Positions 50,023 to 58,952 of a stretch of DNA of 64,000 nucleotides are shown here, in pieces (the stretch's first letter is position 1; every line of letters starts with the position of its first letter). The stretch comes from Azospirillum sp. TSO35-2. Its GTDB lineage: Bacteria; Pseudomonadota; Alphaproteobacteria; Azospirillales; Azospirillaceae. A model generated the notes under the pieces. It had not been told where the DNA came from, ran no database searches, and worked only from the letters and a program-made list of their open reading frames with translations. The DNA lies in assembly GCF_003116095.1 (NCBI RefSeq), contig NZ_LGRA01000021.1:1698458-1762457 (forward strand), given 5' to 3'. A program made the position numbers and the translations under genes.

Positions 50023-52908
50023 TTACCGCTTCCACCAGCCCCGGCGGGGCTTGGCGGAGCTGTCGTCCGACGCGTCGACCGTCGCCGGCTCGGCCGCGGG
50101 GGCCTCGACGGCGGGCGGCGTGGCAGGGGCGGTCGCCGCGGCCGGGGCCGCTTCGGCCGGAGCCTCCGCGGCAGCCTTGCGCTTGCGGCCCTTCACCGCG
50201 GGAGCCTTCTTCGCCGGAGCGGCGTCGGTGGCGGTCTCCGCCGGGGCTTCCGCCGCGGCGGCGGCCTTGCGCTTGCGGCCCTTCGGCGCGGGCGCCTCGG
50301 CAACCGGAGCGGGGGCCGGAGCGGCTTCGGCCGGAGCCTCGGCGGCGGCCTTGCGCTTGCGGCTCTTCTTCGCCGGAGCAGCGGCGACCGGAGTCACCAC
50401 CGGCGGCTCGGTCGCCGGGACCGGAACGGCCGGGGCTTCCTCGACCGGAGCGGTTTCGCCCGCCAGGATCCAGTCCAGGTCGGACGCCTCCACCGGAGTC
50501 GGGACCGGAGCCGGGGCGACGGCAGCCGGCTCGGACGGTTCGGCAGCGGCGGCGATCTCGTCGCCCGCTTCCAGACCTTCCGCACCCTCGCGGCGCGACC
50601 GGCGGCGACCACCGCGCTTGCCGCGGCGACGCTTCTTGCGGCCTTCGCCGTTGCGGTCGCCGGCATCGGCGCTCGCATCCTCATCGCCCTCGTCGTCGCC
50701 TTCGGCATCACCGTCATCGCTGTCGGACTCGTCCGATTCGGCGTCGGCAACCTCGGAGACGGCGGTTTCGGCGACGGCTTCCGCAGCGACGGGCAGGGCG
50801 GTCTCCTCGACCTCCTCGCCGTTGTCCTCGCCTTCGCCCTCGCCGCGGCCGTCCTCGCGCTCGCCACGGCCACGGCCACGACGGCGGCGACGGCGGCGGC
50901 GACGCTCGTCGCCGCTGAGGTCGCCGTTGGCCTCGGCGCGCTCGCCGGCCTCGTCGCCCTGGGCTTCGTCCTGGACGGCTTCGGCCTCGGTTTCCGGCTC
51001 CTCGGCGCGCTCCACCGGAGCGGCGGCGAGCGCGCGGTCGGTTTCCGCCATCACGCGGTCGGCGCTGACCAGCGGGCCGTCCTCGTCGGCAAGACGGGCC
51101 TTGTTGCGCTCCAGACGGTGATCCGGCGCGATCAGGGTGTCGTCGGCCTGGACCATGACGTGGAAGCTGTGACGCTCCTCGATCTTGGCCAGCTCACCGC
51201 GCTTCTGGTTCAGGATGTAGAGCGCGATCGAGGTCGGGACGTAGATGGTGATCTCGGCCGACCGCTTGCGGATGCCCTCTTCCTCGATGGCGCGCAGGAC
51301 GTGCAGCGAGGCCGATTCGACCGAGCGGATGACGCCGGTGCCCGAGCAGTGCGGGCAGCGCTCGAAGTTGGTTTCCAGCAGCGACGGACGCAGACGCTGA
51401 CGCGACAGCTCCAGCAGGCCGAAGGCGGAGATGCGGCCGAGCTGGATACGCGCCCGGTCGTTCTTCATCGCCTCCTTCATGCGGCGCTCGACGGCGGCGT
51501 TGTTCCGCGGCTCCTCCATGTCGATGAAGTCGATGACGATCAGGCCGGCCAGATCGCGCAGACGCAGCTGGCGCGCCACCTCGTCGGCGGCCTCCAGGTT
51601 GGTCTTGTAGGCGGTTTCCTCGATGTTGCGCTCGCGGGTCGACTTGCCGGAGTTGACGTCGATGGAAACCAGCGCCTCGGTCGGGTTGATGACGATGTAG
51701 CCGCCGGAGCGCAGCTGCACCACCGGGCTGTGGATGGCGTCGATCTGCGTTTCCACCTGATAGCGGTGGAACAGCGGGATCATGCCGTCGCGGTAGAGCT
51801 GGACGCGCTGGGAATGGCCCGGCATCAGCATGTCCATGAACTCGCGCGCCGTGCGGAAGCCGGCCTCGCCCTCGACCCAGATCTCGTCGATGTCGTTGGC
51901 GTAGAGATCGCGGATCGACCGCTTGATCAGGTTCGCCTCTTCATAGATCAGGCAGGGCGCCGACGACTTCAGCGTCTGTTCGCGGATGTCGTCCCACAGG
52001 CGCAGCAGATATTCCAGGTCGCGCTTGATCTCGGGCTTGGAACGCTCCAGCCCGGCGGTGCGCAGGATGACCGCCATGCCGTCCGGAATGTCCAGATCCG
52101 ACAGGATCTCCTTCAGGCGCTTGCGGTCGGCCGGGTTGGTGATCTTGCGGGAAATCCCGCCGCCGCGCCCGGTGTTGGGCATCAGCACGCAGTAGCGGCC
52201 GGGGAGCGACAGGTAGGTGGTCAGCGCCGCGCCCTTGTTGCCGCGCTCTTCCTTCGTCACCTGGACCAGCAGGACCTGCCGGCGCTTCACCACTTCCTGG
52301 ATCTTGTAGGAGCGCAGCGGACGCGAGCGGCGGCGCTGGACCTCGACCTCCTCCTCCTCGTCGCCGCCGACCATGTCGGGGGCCTCGGCGGAGGTGGCCG
52401 GCTCGGCGGCGCCTTCGGACTGGGGCGCGGACTCGTCGCCGTTCCCGCCCTCGTCGCCGTCATCCTCGTTCCCATCCTCGCCGTCGTCCTCGTCGGACGC
52501 TTCCGGCGTGATGGGGGAGGGCATCGGCGACCATTCCTCGACCACCTGCTCGGGGCGGATCGGTTCGCCCATCACGGCGCCATCGGCGGCCGCTTCGGCC
52601 CGCGCCTCGGCCTGTTCTTCCAGGCGGCGCTCTTCGGCCATCAGCGCCTCGCGGTCGGCGACCGGGATGCGGTAATAGTCGGGGTGGATTTCGGAGAAGG
52701 CGAGGAAGCCGTGGCGGTTGCCGCCATACTCCACGAACGCCGCCTGAAGCGAGGGCTCGACCCGCGTCACCTTCGCGAGATAGATGTTGCCCTTCAGCTG
52801 CTTACGGCTGGCGATCTCGAAGTCGAGTTCTTCCAGCCGGTTGCCATTGACCACGGCGACCCGGGTTTCCTCCGGGTGCGTGGCGTCCACCAGCATGCGC
52901 TTGGCCAT
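50023..52908 (-). CDS. rne: Ribonuclease E
   Basis: A 961-residue RNase E, the endonuclease that starts mRNA decay and processes rRNA and tRNA precursors. The S1 domain (about residues 36-85 and 195-250) is split by an acidic insert at about 85-190. The catalytic domain carries Mg-binding Asp417 (SIDVNSGK) and Asp460 (VIDFIDMEE). The Zn-link cysteines are C518 and C521 (CPHC); spacings match E. coli exactly. The C-terminal scaffold has Arg-rich tracts (RRRRRRRRGRGRG) and three or four KGRKRKAAAEAP-like repeats, and ends PRRGWWKR. A 600-base upstream gap probably includes a long leader. Confidence 0.97.
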   Translation of the reverse strand: MAKRMLVDATHPEETRVAVVNGNRLEELDFEIASRKQLKGNIYLAKVTRVEPSLQAAFVEYGGNRHGFLAFSEIHPDYYRIPVADREALMAEERRLEEQAEARAEAAADGAVMGEPIRPEQVVEEWSPMPSPITPEASDEDDGEDGNEDDGDEGGNGDESAPQSEGAAEPATSAEAPDMVGGDEEEEVEVQRRRSRPLRSYKIQEVVKRRQVLLVQVTKEERGNKGAALTTYLSLPGRYCVLMPNTGRGGGISRKITNPADRKRLKEILSDLDIPDGMAVILRTAGLERSKPEIKRDLEYLLRLWDDIREQTLKSSAPCLIYEEANLIKRSIRDLYANDIDEIWVEGEAGFRTAREFMDMLMPGHSQRVQLYRDGMIPLFHRYQVETQIDAIHSPVVQLRSGGYIVINPTEALVSIDVNSGKSTRERNIEETAYKTNLEAADEVARQLRLRDLAGLIVIDFIDMEEPRNNAAVERRMKEAMKNDRARIQLGRISAFGLLELSRQRLRPSLLETNFERCPHCSGTGVIRSVESASLHVLRAIEEEGIRKRSAEITIYVPTSIALYILNQKRGELAKIEERHSFHVMVQADDTLIAPDHRLERNKARLADEDGPLVSADRVMAETDRALAAAPVERAEEPETEAEAVQDEAQGDEAGERAEANGDLSGDERRRRRRRRRGRGRGEREDGRGEGEGEDNGEEVEETALPVAAEAVAETAVSEVADAESDESDSDDGDAEGDDEGDEDASADAGDRNGEGRKKRRRGKRGGRRRSRREGAEGLEAGDEIAAAAEPSEPAAVAPAPVPTPVEASDLDWILAGETAPVEEAPAVPVPATEPPVVTPVAAAPAKKSRKRKAAAEAPAEAAPAPAPVAEAPAPKGRKRKAAAAAEAPAETATDAAPAKKAPAVKGRKRKAAAEAPAEAAPAAATAPATPPAVEAPAAEPATVDASDDSSAKPRRGWWKR

Positions 52909-53299
52909 ACATGTTCCTCAACGGCGCGACCCAGGGAACCCGCGCGACCGGTCGGGCCGCCTGGGACGCAGCGTCAGTTGTGGGCGAAGCGTGCGGCGCG
53001 ACGGACCGGAACCGCCGAACGGCGCTGACGAGAGCAGCCAGGACGGGCCGGTCGACACGCGCCGGGCTGCCGCCTTGCGGCCACAGCCAGCTTCGAGGTT
53101 TCGTCCTCTGAACCGGCAATCCGAACGCGCCACCCCGCGACATCCCTCCGGCGCGAGCGGCCGGACAGGCGGAGTCGGGGCGACGCCGCAGCCCCTTGGA
53201 GGACCCCCGTGACCGGCGATCGGCTGATCGGGATCAGCGGATCGGCGCTCCTGAGGGAATCCGGCCCGAATCTGGCGAATTGCGGTCTGTCGCAACGAT

Positions 53300-53328
53300 A
53301 CCATAGACAAGCGTTCCCGCTTGCACAA
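53300..53328 (-). promoter_or_regulatory. Candidate rne promoter
   Basis: On the minus strand, TTGTGC (53328-53323), a 17-base spacer and TATGGT (53305-53300). A start near 53293 would give an rne leader of about 385 bases, in keeping with long autoregulated rne leaders in other bacteria. The -35 is imperfect. I see no gene in the rest of 52909-53586. Confidence 0.5.
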
Positions 53329-53586
53329 CGCGGAAATGCGCCGATTCGCGCAACAAGTTCGCCGCAGGGGCGTGGCCGGCCGGCGGTTGCCGCCCAGCTT
53401 CCGCCGCCGCGGGCGGCAGCGCCACTGTTGCAGGAACGGCACCCCCGCCGGGATTTGACGCAGCGTCTGATGATCCGCGTTGAGAGCGTTGAATTGGCTG
53501 GGCTATAGGTGACCATCCGCCGCGGAGTCCCCGCCGGCGTTTTTGCCGCCTCCGTCCGCTGCCCCATCCGCTGCCGAGGAAAACCC

Positions 53587-55083
53587 ATGCCGCGGCCGCC
53601 CGGCCTGCCACCGTTCCGCTCCAGCCGTCCGTCCGCTGCGCCGCCGCGCCGTCGGGCCGCGCTGCTGCGCGCCCTGGCGATGGTGCTGCCGGTCCTGCTG
53701 GCGCTGGCCGCGATGACCGGGGTCGGCGGGCTGGCCATGGCGCAGACCACCGCGGCGCTGCCGGCACCGGCACCGCGGCCGGCGGTGGTCGACGCCCGGC
53801 TCGGGCTGCACCCGGACATGACGCGCTTCGTGCTGGAGCTGAGCGACGCGGTGCCCTTCACCGTGTCGCTGGCCGCCAACCCCTACCGCATCGTCGTCGA
53901 CCTGCCGGACCTGGTGTGGCCCGGCGGCTCGCTGCCGGTGGAGGGCAAGGGGGTGGTCGCGCGCTACCACCACGCGCCGGACGGCGGGCACGGGATGCGC
54001 CTGACCTTCGACACCGTTGGCCCGGCCAAGCTGCGCGGCGCCTATATGATCCCGGCGCGCGACGGCCACCAGCCGCGCCTCGTCCTCGACATGGAGCGGA
54101 CGTCGCCGGCGGAGTTCCAGAAGATCGCCGCGGCCACGCCGCCGGCGACTTCCCGTTCCGGCCGGCAGGAGCGGACGATGGCCTCGGTCATCGCCTCGAC
54201 GATGGTGCCGCCGGCCCGCGACGTGGCGGGCGAGACCGGCGGCTCCAGCGCCACGACCTCGAACGCCCTGGCCGCGCCGCCGCCCTTCGTGCCGCTGCCG
54301 CCGATCCCGCCCGCCCAGCTGATCCCCGCCGCGCTGCCCGCCGCCCCGCCGGAGCCGGAGCCGAACCGGCCGCCGACGGTGGCGGAGAAGCCGCTGATCG
54401 TGCTGGACCCCGGCCATGGCGGGCAGGATCCCGGCGCCATCGGCGTCGGCGGCCTCTATGAGAAGGACATCACGCTGGCCACCGCCAAGGAGGTCAAGCA
54501 CCAGCTGGAGGCGACCGGCCGCTACCGCGTGCGGCTGACCCGCGACAGCGACGTCTTCATCCGGCTGCGCGACCGCGTCGCCATCGGGCGCGAGGCCGGG
54601 GCCGACCTGTTCCTGTCGCTGCACGCCGACAGCATCGGCAGCGGCGACGTGCGCGGCCTGTCGATCTACACCCTGTCCGACAAGGCGTCCGACCGCGAGG
54701 CCGAGATGCTGGCCGCCAAGGAGAACCGCTCCGACGCGCTGGCCGGGCTCGACCTGTCGGGTGAGAACCAGCTGGTCGCCAGCATCCTGATCGACCTCGC
54801 CCAGCGCGACACCATGAACCATTCCAAGCGCTTCGCCACGCTGGCGCTGGCGCATCTCGGGCGCGACATCACGCTGATCCCGAGCAAACCGCACCGGCAG
54901 GCCGGCTTCGCCGTGCTGACCGCGCCCGATGTGCCGTCGGCGCTGATCGAGATGGGTTATCTGTCCAGCCCGAAGGACGTCAGCCTGCTGGTGTCCTCCG
55001 CCCACCGGGAGAAGCTGGGCAAGGGGCTGGCGCGGACGATCGACGCCTATTTCCGCTGGCTGCACGGGTCGTCGCGCGACTGA
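53587..55083 (+). CDS. amiC: N-acetylmuramoyl-L-alanine amidase, AmiC type
   Basis: A 498-residue periplasmic amidase that splits septal peptidoglycan between MurNAc and the peptide. The N-terminus is a signal peptide with RRRAALLRAL, possibly a Tat signal, ending near AMAQ. An AMIN domain follows (about residues 55-170), then a Pro/Ala linker, then the Amidase_3 domain from about 275. Zinc and catalytic residues are visible in IVLDPGHGGQDPG, LFLSLHADS and SALIEMGYLSS. GAGGAAAA precedes ATG 53587. It lies 229 bases upstream of PBP1A, with which it may share a cell-wall role. Confidence 0.92.
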   Translation: MPRPPGLPPFRSSRPSAAPPRRRAALLRALAMVLPVLLALAAMTGVGGLAMAQTTAALPAPAPRPAVVDARLGLHPDMTRFVLELSDAVPFTVSLAANPYRIVVDLPDLVWPGGSLPVEGKGVVARYHHAPDGGHGMRLTFDTVGPAKLRGAYMIPARDGHQPRLVLDMERTSPAEFQKIAAATPPATSRSGRQERTMASVIASTMVPPARDVAGETGGSSATTSNALAAPPPFVPLPPIPPAQLIPAALPAAPPEPEPNRPPTVAEKPLIVLDPGHGGQDPGAIGVGGLYEKDITLATAKEVKHQLEATGRYRVRLTRDSDVFIRLRDRVAIGREAGADLFLSLHADSIGSGDVRGLSIYTLSDKASDREAEMLAAKENRSDALAGLDLSGENQLVASILIDLAQRDTMNHSKRFATLALAHLGRDITLIPSKPHRQAGFAVLTAPDVPSALIEMGYLSSPKDVSLLVSSAHREKLGKGLARTIDAYFRWLHGSSRD

Positions 55084-55312
55084 CGGACGCCCGCGGCCGG
55101 CGTGGTCGGCCGCGGGTGGGTACCCCGTCTGCGCGCGCTCCTTCTTGCCGGCGCCCTCTGCGTGTCACATTTTCCTGACATGTCTGGAACGGGGGCGGCA
55201 CTTCGCACCATCGCGGTGTAGGATGCGCCGCTCTGTCCGGCGTGCCGCCGGTTCCGCGACGTCATGGTCGGGGACTGCGGCGCGCCACCTGTCGTTTCTT
55301 GCGGGATCGGTC

Positions 55313-57847
55313 ATGCGCCTTCTTCTGTCCCTGTTGATGGCCTTCGTGATGCTGGCGCTGGTCGGCGCCGGCGGGCTGGTCTACCTGTTCGAGCATTACG
55401 ACCGCGATCTGCCCGACTACACGAAGCTGGCGAACTACCAGCCGCCGGTGACCACGCGCATCTACGCCGGCGACGGCCGGCTGATGGCCGAATTCGCGTC
55501 CGAACGGCGCGTCTTCGTGCCGATCGACGCCATGCCGAAGCGGGTGATCAACGCGTTCATGGCGGCCGAGGACAAGAATTTCTACGACCACCAGGGCGTC
55601 GACCCGATCGGCATCGCCCGCGCCATCCTGGTCAACATCGAGAATTTCGGCCGCGACCGCCGTCCGGTCGGCGCCAGCACGATCACGCAGCAGGTCGCCA
55701 AGAACATGCTGCTGACCAACGAGGTGTCCTTCGCCCGCAAGATCAAGGAGGCGATCCTGGCGGTCCGCATCGAGCGGGCCTTCAGCAAGGACCGCATCAT
55801 GGAGCTGTACCTCAACGAGATCTTCCTGGGGAACCGTTCCTACGGCGTGGCCGCCGCGGCGATGAACTACTTCAACAAGGCGCTGGACGAGCTGAGCGTG
55901 GAGGAGGTCGCCTTCCTGGCGGCCCTGCCCAAGGCGCCGTCCAACTACAACCCCGACCGTCAGCACGACGCCGCCGTCGCCCGCCGCAACTGGGTGATCG
56001 GCCGCATGGCCGAGGACGGCTACGTCACGCCGGACGAGGCGCGCGCCGCCCAGGCCCGCCCGCTCGCCACCCGCAAGCGCGACGAGCAGGAGACGGTGAC
56101 GGCGGAGTATTTCTCCGAAGAGGTCCGGCGCGAGCTGGTGAAGCTCTACGGCGAGCAGGCGCTGTACGAGGGCGGGCTGTCGGTCCGCGCCTCGATGGAC
56201 CCGCAGCTCCAGGTCGCGGCGACCAAGTCGCTGCGCGACGGGCTGATCGCCTACGACCGCCGCCACGGCTGGCGCGGCCCGGTCGGCCGCATGGAGAATT
56301 TCGACGGCTGGCCCAAGAAGCTGGCGGCCATCCCGCACCCGGCGGGGGCGGAGGGCTGGAAGCTGGCGGTGGTGCTGAAGGACGACCAGGCCGACGGGCT
56401 CGACATCGGGCTGACCGACGGCACGCGCGGCCGCATCCCGATGTCGGAACTGCGCTGGGCGCGCGCCTGGAAGGAGAACGAGAATCTCGGCCCGGCGGTG
56501 CGCAAGCCGTCGGACGTCGCCAAGCTGGGCGACCTCCTGCTGGTCGAGCCGGTGAGCGGCCCGCCGAGCAAGGACGAGGACGAGAAGCCGGCGAAGAAGA
56601 ACGACAAGTCCGCCGCCAAGGAACTGCCGCCGGGCAGCTACGGCCTGCGCCAGATCCCGGCGGTGCAGGGCGGTCTGGTCGCGCTCGACCCGCACACCGG
56701 CCGCGTGCTGGCGATGGTCGGCGGCTTCTCGCCGCAGATGAGCGTGTTCAACCGCGCCACCCAGGCGATGCGCCAGCCCGGCTCGTCGTTCAAGCCCTTC
56801 GTCTATCTGACGGCGCTGAACCAGGGCTTCACCCCGTCGTCGCTGGTGATGGACGCGCCGTTCGAATACAACCCGGGCGGCGGCCAGCCGGTCTGGCGGC
56901 CGGAGAACTACAGCCACGAGTTCTACGGCCCGACCCCGCTGCGCGTCGGCATCGAGAAGTCGCGCAACGTCATGACCGTCCGCCTCGCCCAGCAGATCGG
57001 CATGGACAAGGTCAAGGCGCTGGTCGAGAAGTTCGGCATCATGGACAATCTGCAGCCCTACCTGCCGATGGCGCTGGGCGCCGGCGAGACGACGGTGCTG
57101 CGGATGGCCACCGCCTACGCCATGCTGGACAACGGCGGCAAGCGGGTGGTGCCGACCTTCATCGACCGGGTGCAGGACCGCAACGGCAAGACCGTCTTCC
57201 GCCACGACACCCGCACCTGCGACAACTGCACCAGCGTGGCGTGGAAGGACGGGATGACGGTGCCGGCGGTGCCCGACACCCGCGAGCAGGTCAACGACCC
57301 GCGCACCACCTACCAGATCGTCTCGATCCTGGAGGGCGTCGTCCAGCGCGGCACCGCCGCGGCGCTGAAGTCGCTCGGCAAGCCGCTGGCCGGCAAGACC
57401 GGCACCACCAACGACAGCCACGACGCGTGGTTCATGGGCTTCTCGCCCGACCTCGTCGTCGGCACCTACATCGGCTTCGACCAGCCGCGCTCGCTGGGCG
57501 GGCATGAGACCGGCGGCTCCGCCGCGGTGCCGGTGTTCAAGGAGGTCATGCAGGTGGCGCTGAAGGACAAGCCGGCGACGCCGTTCCGCGTGCCGCCCGG
57601 CTTGCGTCTGGTCCGCGTCAACCCGGCGAACGGCCAGCTGGCCCAGCCCGGCGACAGCCGGGCGATCTGGGAAGCCTTCCTGCCGGGCACCGAACCAAAC
57701 CCGGACCAGCCGCAGGTCGTGCTGGACGGCTCGTCGCAGAGCAGCGGGACGCTGGGTGACCCGAACGCCGCCCTGGGCTTTGGCGGCCCGGCCGAGGCGA
57801 ACGCACCGCCCGCGGCGGCGACGCTGGGGACCGGCGGGCTGTATTGA
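55313..57847 (+). CDS. mrcA: Penicillin-binding protein 1A
   Basis: An 844-residue bifunctional class A penicillin-binding protein. A short cytoplasmic start and one membrane helix (LLLSLLMAFVMLALVGAGGLVYLF) precede the glycosyltransferase, with catalytic Glu86 in AAEDKNFYDHQG, and GASTITQQVAKN. An OB-like insert occupies about residues 300-430. The transpeptidase has S491-x-x-K494 (GSSFK), SRN (KSRNVM) and KTGTTND. It polymerises and crosslinks peptidoglycan. The ATG at 55313 fits the family; upstream in-frame codons are not conserved. The last 60 residues are a Pro/Gly/Ala tail. Confidence 0.95.
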   Translation: MRLLLSLLMAFVMLALVGAGGLVYLFEHYDRDLPDYTKLANYQPPVTTRIYAGDGRLMAEFASERRVFVPIDAMPKRVINAFMAAEDKNFYDHQGVDPIGIARAILVNIENFGRDRRPVGASTITQQVAKNMLLTNEVSFARKIKEAILAVRIERAFSKDRIMELYLNEIFLGNRSYGVAAAAMNYFNKALDELSVEEVAFLAALPKAPSNYNPDRQHDAAVARRNWVIGRMAEDGYVTPDEARAAQARPLATRKRDEQETVTAEYFSEEVRRELVKLYGEQALYEGGLSVRASMDPQLQVAATKSLRDGLIAYDRRHGWRGPVGRMENFDGWPKKLAAIPHPAGAEGWKLAVVLKDDQADGLDIGLTDGTRGRIPMSELRWARAWKENENLGPAVRKPSDVAKLGDLLLVEPVSGPPSKDEDEKPAKKNDKSAAKELPPGSYGLRQIPAVQGGLVALDPHTGRVLAMVGGFSPQMSVFNRATQAMRQPGSSFKPFVYLTALNQGFTPSSLVMDAPFEYNPGGGQPVWRPENYSHEFYGPTPLRVGIEKSRNVMTVRLAQQIGMDKVKALVEKFGIMDNLQPYLPMALGAGETTVLRMATAYAMLDNGGKRVVPTFIDRVQDRNGKTVFRHDTRTCDNCTSVAWKDGMTVPAVPDTREQVNDPRTTYQIVSILEGVVQRGTAAALKSLGKPLAGKTGTTNDSHDAWFMGFSPDLVVGTYIGFDQPRSLGGHETGGSAAVPVFKEVMQVALKDKPATPFRVPPGLRLVRVNPANGQLAQPGDSRAIWEAFLPGTEPNPDQPQVVLDGSSQSSGTLGDPNAALGFGGPAEANAPPAAATLGTGGLY

Positions 57848-57868
57848 GCCCTTGGTGCGGGTGCACCC

Positions 57869-57964
57869 TCCCTCCCTCCCCCGCTTTCAGCGAGAGAGGG
57901 TGAGTCGGCAAGGCGGCGGCCGTTCCCTCTCCCGCTGAAAGTGGGGGAGGGTTAGGGAGGGGGC
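57869..57964. repeat. Inverted repeat between convergent genes
   Basis: The 25-base arm at 57876-57900 (CTCCCCCGCTTTCAGCGAGA...) is inverted at 57925-57949 with two mismatches. The right flank continues as GGGTTAGGGAGGGGGC, the same as the arm after thiC. It can fold into a long hairpin and probably terminates both flanking genes. Confidence 0.8.
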
Positions 57965-57980
57965 CGTGGCGCCACCCCGC

Positions 57981-58928
57981 TCAGTGCGTCGTCTCTCCCG
58001 CCGCCGACAGCGAGGCGATGGCGTCCACCGGGCAGGTGCCGAGCGGGCGCAGGTCCGGTTCCAGCGCGGCGAACATCGCGCGGACGCCGGCGTCGTTGAC
58101 GTGCAGCGCGTCCATGAACAGCTCCTCGCGGTCCACGGCGCGGCGGGCGTCGATCACGGTGACGCCGGCGGGCAGGCGGGTCTTCAGCTCGGCGAAGAAG
58201 GCGTCGAAGTTGGTCAGCTTGCCGATGTAGGTCGGGAAGTAGGGGGTGATGACCACCGCCACGCGGGTGCCGTGGGCCTGGGCGCTGCGGATGATGCGGT
58301 CCAGCGCCTCCCAGTTGGGTGCCGCGGCGGTCATCAGCTCCGCCGGCGCGGCGGCGAGCTGGGCCTTCAGCGGTTCCGGGATGACGCCGTCCAGCGTGCG
58401 CTCGCCGGCCGGCTTCAGCAGCCCGGCCGCCAGCCGCATGGTCTGGTTGTTGTTGAAGGTCATCAGGTGGAAGGCGTGGTTGGCCATCCACAGCGACCGG
58501 TCGGTGTCGCGGACGAAGGCGTCGATGCGCGGCGAGTAGTAGGCCAGCATCGGCAGGTCGGCGAGGTCGCGCGGGTTGTCGACCACGCCGGTCGGCTCCA
58601 GGATCAGCAGGCGCGGGGCGCCGTGACGCTCGACGTAATCCTCCCACAGCAGCGACGACAGCACGGTCGGGGCGCCGCCCATGCCGAGGTTCAGCGCCTC
58701 GCCGCAGGTCGCCGCCTTCACGGCGGACACCGGGAAGTGGTTGTCCGCCCGCGAGTTGCCGAGCACCACCACATCCGCGGGCTGCCCGCCCGCTGCCGGC
58801 GGACGGTAGATCGCCATGAAGCGGTCGCTGGAGCGCAGCAGCAGGTCGCCCAGGCCCGAGGCCAGGACCCGGTCCATCGCCGTGACGGTGGCGACGATCA
58901 GCGCGATGCAAGCCAGAAGGCGGATCAT
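57981..58928 (-). CDS. SGNH-hydrolase-like protein, membrane-anchored or secreted
   Basis: A 315-residue protein with an N-terminal hydrophobic helix (LLACIALIVATVTA). Its fold is SGNH-like: the nucleophile loop VVVLGNSRAD has Ser59, and the C-terminal DALHVNDAG supplies the Asp273/His276 dyad. The Gly and Asn of blocks II and III are plausible in LNLGMGGAP and ITPYFPTY. Such DltD/AlgX/AlgJ-type proteins act with an MBOAT transferase to O-acetylate a polysaccharide in the periplasm. It starts 24 bases after the MBOAT gene on the same strand. The polymer is unknown. Confidence 0.78.
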   Translation of the reverse strand: MIRLLACIALIVATVTAMDRVLASGLGDLLLRSSDRFMAIYRPPAAGGQPADVVVLGNSRADNHFPVSAVKAATCGEALNLGMGGAPTVLSSLLWEDYVERHGAPRLLILEPTGVVDNPRDLADLPMLAYYSPRIDAFVRDTDRSLWMANHAFHLMTFNNNQTMRLAAGLLKPAGERTLDGVIPEPLKAQLAAAPAELMTAAAPNWEALDRIIRSAQAHGTRVAVVITPYFPTYIGKLTNFDAFFAELKTRLPAGVTVIDARRAVDREELFMDALHVNDAGVRAMFAALEPDLRPLGTCPVDAIASLSAAGETTH

Positions 58929-58952
58929 GGGGAAGTCTCCGTCAACAGGACG

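Noticed and set aside
49828..53028. A 1066-residue frame on the + strand opposite rne
   Set aside because: Antisense to a complete RNase E with all catalytic motifs; composition is a mirror of the rne repeats.
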